From assembly GCA_039182715.1 (NCBI GenBank), contig JBCDBY010000056.1, positions 1 to 17,703 on the forward strand: DNA of 17,703 nt, in the 5' to 3' direction. This DNA is from JBCDBY01 sp039182715 (lineage in GTDB: Bacteria > Planctomycetota > PLA2). Below the pieces are notes generated by a model. That model was not told the DNA's origin and ran no database searches. It was given only the letters and a program-made list of their open reading frames with translations. Shown one piece after another: positions 14,485 to 17,703 of this stretch; position 1 is the stretch's first letter, and every line of letters begins with the position of its first letter. The position numbers were made by a program, and so were the translations under genes.

Positions 14485-15033
14485 CTACGGGTGGTGGGTC
14501 AACGCGATCGGACCGAACTCCTCGTCGGGCCACTCGGGACTGTCGACGGGCTCGGATCCGTCCGGGTTACAGCAGATGCAGTCCACTGTTCCGGTCACAC
14601 TGACTCCTGTCACCGCACCGCCCCAATTGTTGGTTGCGCTGTCGGTAATCGTGACGTTCGTCGGGCAACAGGTCGCCGGGCAGCACGTGCGACCACCACT
14701 GACCGTGCGGGGGCCACCGGGAGTCGCCAGGGAGGCCGTCCACTGAACCTTTACACCGGGAACCATTCCGCCAGGACACGGAGGCGGGGCCGTGCAGCAT
14801 CCGTTGTACGCGAAGCTGACGTTGTCGCGCCCAGTGTTCGGATTGAACCCCGTTGTGAACCCATTGTCTCCGCCATCGTTGGTCGGATCCGTGGGGTCGA
14901 ACGTTGTCTCCACGGAGCCCTGCGTTCCGACCGTAAAGGCCGTTCCTCCGCCCTGTTGCCAGTTGCCCCAAGCGTTAACCGCAAACGTAACGACAACCGC
15001 AATGGCCGCCATCAGATTGATACATCTACTCAC
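14485..15033 (-). CDS. Small secreted Cys-rich protein
   Basis: The 182-aa protein has a signal peptide (basic start, hydrophobic core AAIAVVVTFAV, likely cut after NAWG near residue 23). The mature part is rich in Gly, Thr, Asn and Pro. It has ten cysteines in three groups: CC-x5-C at 79-86, CC-x3-CC at 117-123 and C-x-CC at 152-155, so up to five disulfides or a metal-binding arrangement are possible. The family is not recognised. The chosen GTG start at 15033 gives the best signal peptide. A gaggagag ribosome site precedes it, followed by a two-codon ATG-AAG-TGA frame (from 15038) whose stop overlaps the GTG; an internal ATG at residue 8 is an alternative. It lies between the sigma-like gene and the 696-aa gene, 84 bp from the former. 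Confidence 0.75.
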   Translation of the reverse strand: MSRCINLMAAIAVVVTFAVNAWGNWQQGGGTAFTVGTQGSVETTFDPTDPTNDGGDNGFTTGFNPNTGRDNVSFAYNGCCTAPPPCPGGMVPGVKVQWTASLATPGGPRTVSGGRTCCPATCCPTNVTITDSATNNWGGAVTGVSVTGTVDCICCNPDGSEPVDSPEWPDEEFGPIALTHHP

Positions 15034-15117
15034 TTCATGCTCTCCTCTCGACTCGCTGCAATCTTGTCGAACTAGAATGCGTCAATTTCGACGCGAAGGG
15101 GCACTCCCCCTTCACAC

Positions 15118-15891
15118 CTATGCCTCTGGCTCGCACGTGCCTTCGTGGATAAGTCGCTGGAGAGCTTCGAGTAACGAGTCACAGGTCCGCGATTCTCGGC
15201 TCATTTGCGTATCCCGATTTTTCTTTGCGAGTCGCACGTGCTCGAGATCGACGGCGAGATCGCGCCAGTCTTCTGAAGACATTTCGCTGCGGAGAGCACG
15301 AAGAAGCGCATCCTCGGTGCGACGAGCAAGACGCCGAAGACGCATCGTCACGGCTCGAGTCGATATGCGAAGCCGCGCGGCAATCTCCTGAGCGCCCTAT
15401 TGATGCATGTAGGCACACGCGAAGAGCCGGTACTGGGCATCACTCAGCACGTTTGGCTCCCGTGCAATGATGGCCGCCGAAGCCAGTAGGTGCCGGGAGA
15501 GCACTGTCGCCCGGTTCGAATCGGCCACCCAGCAGAGCAAGCGGGGAAGCAATGGCGGCACTCCGCCGGCTGCCCGGCTCAAGTCAGTCGTCGGCAGAGA
15601 TCTTTGATCGACGGTGCGGTCGCCGAGTGCGAGCTCCCGCTTTCGCTGCGCAGCCTCGACCGAGGCCAACCGTCGAATCGATCGTTGTAGATCGTCCTTG
15701 GTTGGCCGGCGGCCGGAGGCTCTCCAGTGCTCCCACGCTTCCCCGAACGCCTGCTGGATCAAGTCGTCTTGGTGATCGGGAATTCGATGCCGCTTGGACG
15801 TCGAGATTGCGATGCTCCGCAGAAGCAACAGCAACTCATGGACTGCCTCGCCTTGCGGCTCCATCGGGACATCTCGGTAGTCACACGCCAT
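15118..15891 (-). pseudogene. ECF-like sigma factor interrupted by an in-frame amber codon
   Basis: One minus-strand frame of 257 codons reads as a sigma-70-family (ECF-like) protein. The region 2 motif is DHQDDLIQQAFGEAWEHW (residues 39-56). The region 4 helix-turn-helix is LSDAQYRLFACAYMHQ (149-164) followed by GAQEIAARLRISTRAV and a basic helix MRLRRLARR. A TAG at 15397-15399 (codon 165) falls exactly between the two halves of region 4, before the recognition helix. Everything after it stays in frame and conserved for 92 codons, ending at TAG 15118-15120. One base change (for example TGG or CAG to TAG) explains it. It is either a recent nonsense mutation, amber readthrough, or a sequencing error. 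The ATG at 15891 has a weak ribosome site; Met10 is an alternative start. It is the probable regulator of the downstream envelope genes. Confidence 0.8.
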
Positions 15892-16189
15892 GATCGGCCT
15901 GAGCTCGGCGCTGCCTTACGCAGCATGTCAACAGCGCCCCTTCCGAATTACAAACTAATCGGCAAACCCGGATTGTCAACCAGGCCGTCCTTTTCAGTCT
16001 CGGCCTGCTCTCCCCACCGCCCTGCGGGAGACCCAAAGACGCCACGAGAGCTTCATCTGGTGGATTCCACGGTCGTGCCGACTCCTACCCGAACACGAAA
16101 TTCACAAATTGCTTCTGCATGAGCGCTATCCGTGAACCAAGCAGCGAAGCGGAGACCGCGCCGACACGCGATACGCTTCCGTAGTTCGA
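15892..16189. other. Gene-free leader and right edge of the inserted module
   Basis: These 298 bases separate the sigma-like start from the truncated lysR copy and hold no convincing gene. They are more AT-rich than the dab operon. On the minus strand TTGACA occurs at 15974-15979 and 15926-15931, candidate -35 boxes for the sigma gene, but no good -10 follows at 16-18 bp. The right junction with the lysR repeat is at about 16190; no integrase, terminal inverted repeat or tRNA end is seen there. Confidence 0.5.
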
Positions 16190-16787
16190 CGGCCCGCTGC
16201 TGGGGAAGGAGGACGTGCGCCTGCGACTCGAGTCGGGCAGCCTCGAGGAGCTGCTGAAGCGGCTCGCAAACCACGGCCTCGACGTCGTGCTCTCCAACGT
16301 GCGCCCCGCGACCGACGCCGATCGCGCGTGGCGCTGCCGGCGCATCGCGATGCAGCCGGTGAGCCTGATCGGCCACCGTCGCCGCGACGCGTTCCGGTTT
16401 CCCGAGGACCTGCATGAGGTGGCGCTCATCCTGCCCGGTCGCACCAGCGACATTCGCACCGAGTTCGACGCGGTGTGCGCGCAGCTGCGCGTGCCCGTGC
16501 GCATCGCCGCCGAGGTCGACGACATGGCGACGATGCGCCTGCTGGCGCGCGACACGGAAGCGGTCGCGCTGCTCCCGAGCGTCGTGGTGCGCGACGAGCT
16601 GCGCACCGGCCAACTGCACGAGTACTGCGAAGTCCCCGGCCTGCTCGAGTCCTTCTACGCCATCACCGTCGAGCGACGATTCCAGCACCCCCTGCTGCTC
16701 GAGCTCTTCGCGCGCGAAGGCGAAGAGATCCTGGCGACCGCGCCGGGCGGCGACGACGGCGGCACGGTGCGCATCGACGCGGATTAG
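16190..16787 (+). pseudogene. 5'-truncated second copy of the LysR-family gene (right direct repeat)
   Basis: The reading frame matches residues 115-312 of the regulator at 10948-11886 at an exact offset of 4901 bp. It has no DNA-binding domain, so it cannot act as a LysR regulator. Within 559 bp I count ten differences, nine of them silent, so the frame was under selection before or until recently. Its last 13 codons differ wholly (GDDGGTVRIDAD against SGDGTADRAEAG) and it stops at TAG 16785-16787, overlapping the stop codon of the convergent gene at 16784. The sequence upstream of 16190 does not continue the lysR 5' part. An ATG near 16215 could start a 190-aa effector-domain fragment, but no ribosome site supports it. 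Confidence 0.9.
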
Positions 16788-17047
16788 TCGGCGTCTTCGG
16801 GCGCGGCTTCGGTGTCGAGCTTGCGCGCGACGCGAGCGAGGTAGCTCTGCAGCAGGACTCCGAACACACCCACGAGCAGCACCCAGATGGCGAAGAGCAG
16901 TATGGCCTCCGGGGAGCGGTAAGCGCCGATGGTCACGGCGTACAGCACGGCCGCGGCAGACGCGACGAGGATGGTCACGCCCGCGACGAGCCAACCCCAG
17001 AAGTTGAGGGTGTTGTCTCCGAAGAGTTTCGACTTCCAGCCGTTCAT
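16784..17047 (-). CDS. Small two-TM membrane protein
   Basis: The 87-aa protein starts MNGWKSKLFGDNTLNFWGW and has two hydrophobic helices, about residues 17-39 (GWLVAGVTILVASAAAVLYAV) and 47-66 (EAILLFAIWVLLVGVFGVLL). An acidic tail (DTEAAPEDAD) follows. The family is not recognised. The ATG at 17047 is preceded by a gaggtg ribosome site. Its stop (TAA, 16784-16786) overlaps the convergent stop of the lysR fragment by three bases, so this gene probably lay next to the native lysR 3' end before the module arrived. Confidence 0.65.
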   Translation of the reverse strand: MNGWKSKLFGDNTLNFWGWLVAGVTILVASAAAVLYAVTIGAYRSPEAILLFAIWVLLVGVFGVLLQSYLARVARKLDTEAAPEDAD

Positions 17048-17132
17048 CGGGCACCTCGACGGAGGAACTTGCGCAGGGGACTCCCCGCGTTCCGGAGAAG
17101 TGCGAGGAGAGTGAGGAACCGCGTCGAAGCCA

Positions 17133-17161
17133 CGCCGGATTCGATTCTACCGAGTCCGGCG
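17133..17161. promoter_or_regulatory. Inverted repeat upstream of the lipoprotein gene
   Basis: Arms cgccggattcg (17133-17143) and cgagtccggcg (17151-17161) pair over 11 bp with one mismatch around a 7-nt loop. It lies between two divergent genes in the gene-free gap 17048-17207. It might be an operator or a small stem-loop. There is no T-run, so it is not a standard terminator. Confidence 0.35.
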
Positions 17162-17207
17162 TCGCCGCCGGGTTGCGCGCGAGGCGGCCCTTTCGTGTAG
17201 TACCGGT

Positions 17208-17681
17208 ATGCGCGAAGCTCGGCGAATCCTCTGGTTCCTCGCGTGCGTGGTTCCGATCGCCTGCGGGGGCGGCGGCGGAGGGGGCGGACTCGAGATCGTG
17301 CTCAGCCGCGTCGAGGTCGAGCCAAACGACGACCCGGCCATGCCGGAAGGGCTGGGCGAGATTCGCGCCGGCGAGGAGATGCGCATCGGTGCGCTCGTCG
17401 CCACGGACGACGTGGACGTCTACGAGGTGCTGACGGGCAACACGATCGAGTTCGACGTGCGCGCCGACATGCACAACGAGTTCCTCGAGATCGAGGTCTT
17501 CCGCGACGGCGTTTTGACGTACGGATCGGTCGGCGACACGCGTTCGACCCAGCTCGCCGAGCAGTTCACCGGCGTGCCGATCTCGCCGACCACCCCCGGC
17601 GGGGTCCTGCTCCGCATCCACGTACGCATCGTGGATCCCATGCGCCTGACTGCGTATCGCCTGCGCATCCTCGCGCGCTGA
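17208..17681 (+). CDS. Putative lipoprotein with PPC-like domain
   Basis: The 157-aa protein has a lipoprotein-type leader: basic residues MREARR, a short hydrophobic core, then C19 in VPIAC followed by eight glycines. C13 (FLAC) is an alternative lipidation site, and a proline at -3 of C19 is unusual. After the Gly linker comes VEVEPNDDPAMPEGL and ATDDVDVYEV, the start of a pre-peptidase C-terminal (PPC) domain: an E-P-N-D loop, then a D-x-D-x-Y strand. These are small beta-sandwich, often carbohydrate- or Ca2+-linked, extracytoplasmic domains. No protease domain is present, so it is a stand-alone PPC lipoprotein. The ATG at 17208 has no clear ribosome site. It is divergent from the 87-aa gene. 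The frame is complete, ending at TGA 17679-17681. Confidence 0.75.
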   Translation: MREARRILWFLACVVPIACGGGGGGGGLEIVLSRVEVEPNDDPAMPEGLGEIRAGEEMRIGALVATDDVDVYEVLTGNTIEFDVRADMHNEFLEIEVFRDGVLTYGSVGDTRSTQLAEQFTGVPISPTTPGGVLLRIHVRIVDPMRLTAYRLRILAR

Positions 17682-17703
17682 AGCGCGACGCCGGCGTCAA
17701 CCG

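Noticed and set aside
15109..15120. The 12-mer ccttcacaccta occurs here and at 4679-4690, each time at the TAG end of a minus-strand gene
   Set aside because: No longer homology surrounds it and there are no further copies that I see; likely chance.
15118..15351. A separate 77-aa gene starting at GTG 15351
   Set aside because: It is in the same frame as the sigma-like gene and continues its region 4 helix-turn-helix. It has no ribosome site, so it is the part after the amber codon, not an independent gene.
11289..16787. Transposon or integron explanation for the duplicated lysR segment
   Set aside because: No transposase, integrase, terminal inverted repeats or attC-like sites are visible. 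A 598-bp target duplication would be far too long for transposition.
16053..17621. A 522-codon minus-strand frame spanning the lysR fragment and the lipoprotein gene
   Set aside because: It crosses three unrelated units, has skewed composition, and part of it repeats opposite the first lysR copy. It is a shadow of real coding frames.

Overview
The window is high-GC bacterial DNA, dense with genes that often overlap by a few bases. Signal peptides, a probable lipoprotein, an ECF-type sigma factor and large secreted proteins suggest a Gram-negative environmental bacterium, for example from Myxococcota, Planctomycetota or Acidobacteriota. The sequence alone does not fix the phylum. No rRNA, tRNA, CRISPR array or transposase was seen.

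Layout. 1-2591 (+ strand): the 3' end of a K+-channel gene with a zinc-ribbon tail, a non-coding gap with inverted heptamer-repeat arrays, an SDR oxidoreductase and an MFS exporter. 2539-4671 (- strand): a two-domain PPK2 (polyphosphate:AMP phosphotransferase), a fungal-type cytosine deaminase and a WD40-repeat relic. 4688-10870 (- strand): one continuously overlapping operon, dabB-dabA-orf172-purE-purK. DabAB is an energy-coupled inorganic-carbon (bicarbonate) accumulation complex, and PurK is a bicarbonate-consuming enzyme, so the operon physically joins bicarbonate supply to a bicarbonate-dependent step of purine synthesis. A divergent LysR/NhaR-like regulator (10948-11886) shares a 77-bp promoter region with dabB. 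That region holds an interrupted palindrome of LysR-box type and a perfect TATAAT on each strand.

11887-16189 (- strand) looks like an inserted module of lower GC content. It carries a sigma factor interrupted by an in-frame amber codon, a Cys-rich secreted protein, a 696-aa anchored extracytoplasmic protein and a MauE/DoxX-like membrane protein. It ends at a second, 5'-truncated copy of the lysR gene (16190-16787). This copy is colinear with the first at an exact offset of 4901 bp, with ten substitutions in about 559 bp, nine of them silent. That is the expected footprint of single-crossover integration of a circle carrying a lysR 3' end from a related strain, or else of a strain-level assembly join. 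The window ends with a small two-TM protein and a PPC-like probable lipoprotein.

Main points of interest: the DAB-purEK operon with its unknown 172-aa member, the lysR-flanked module, the amber-interrupted sigma factor, and the possibly leaderless, self-overlapping lysR promoter.
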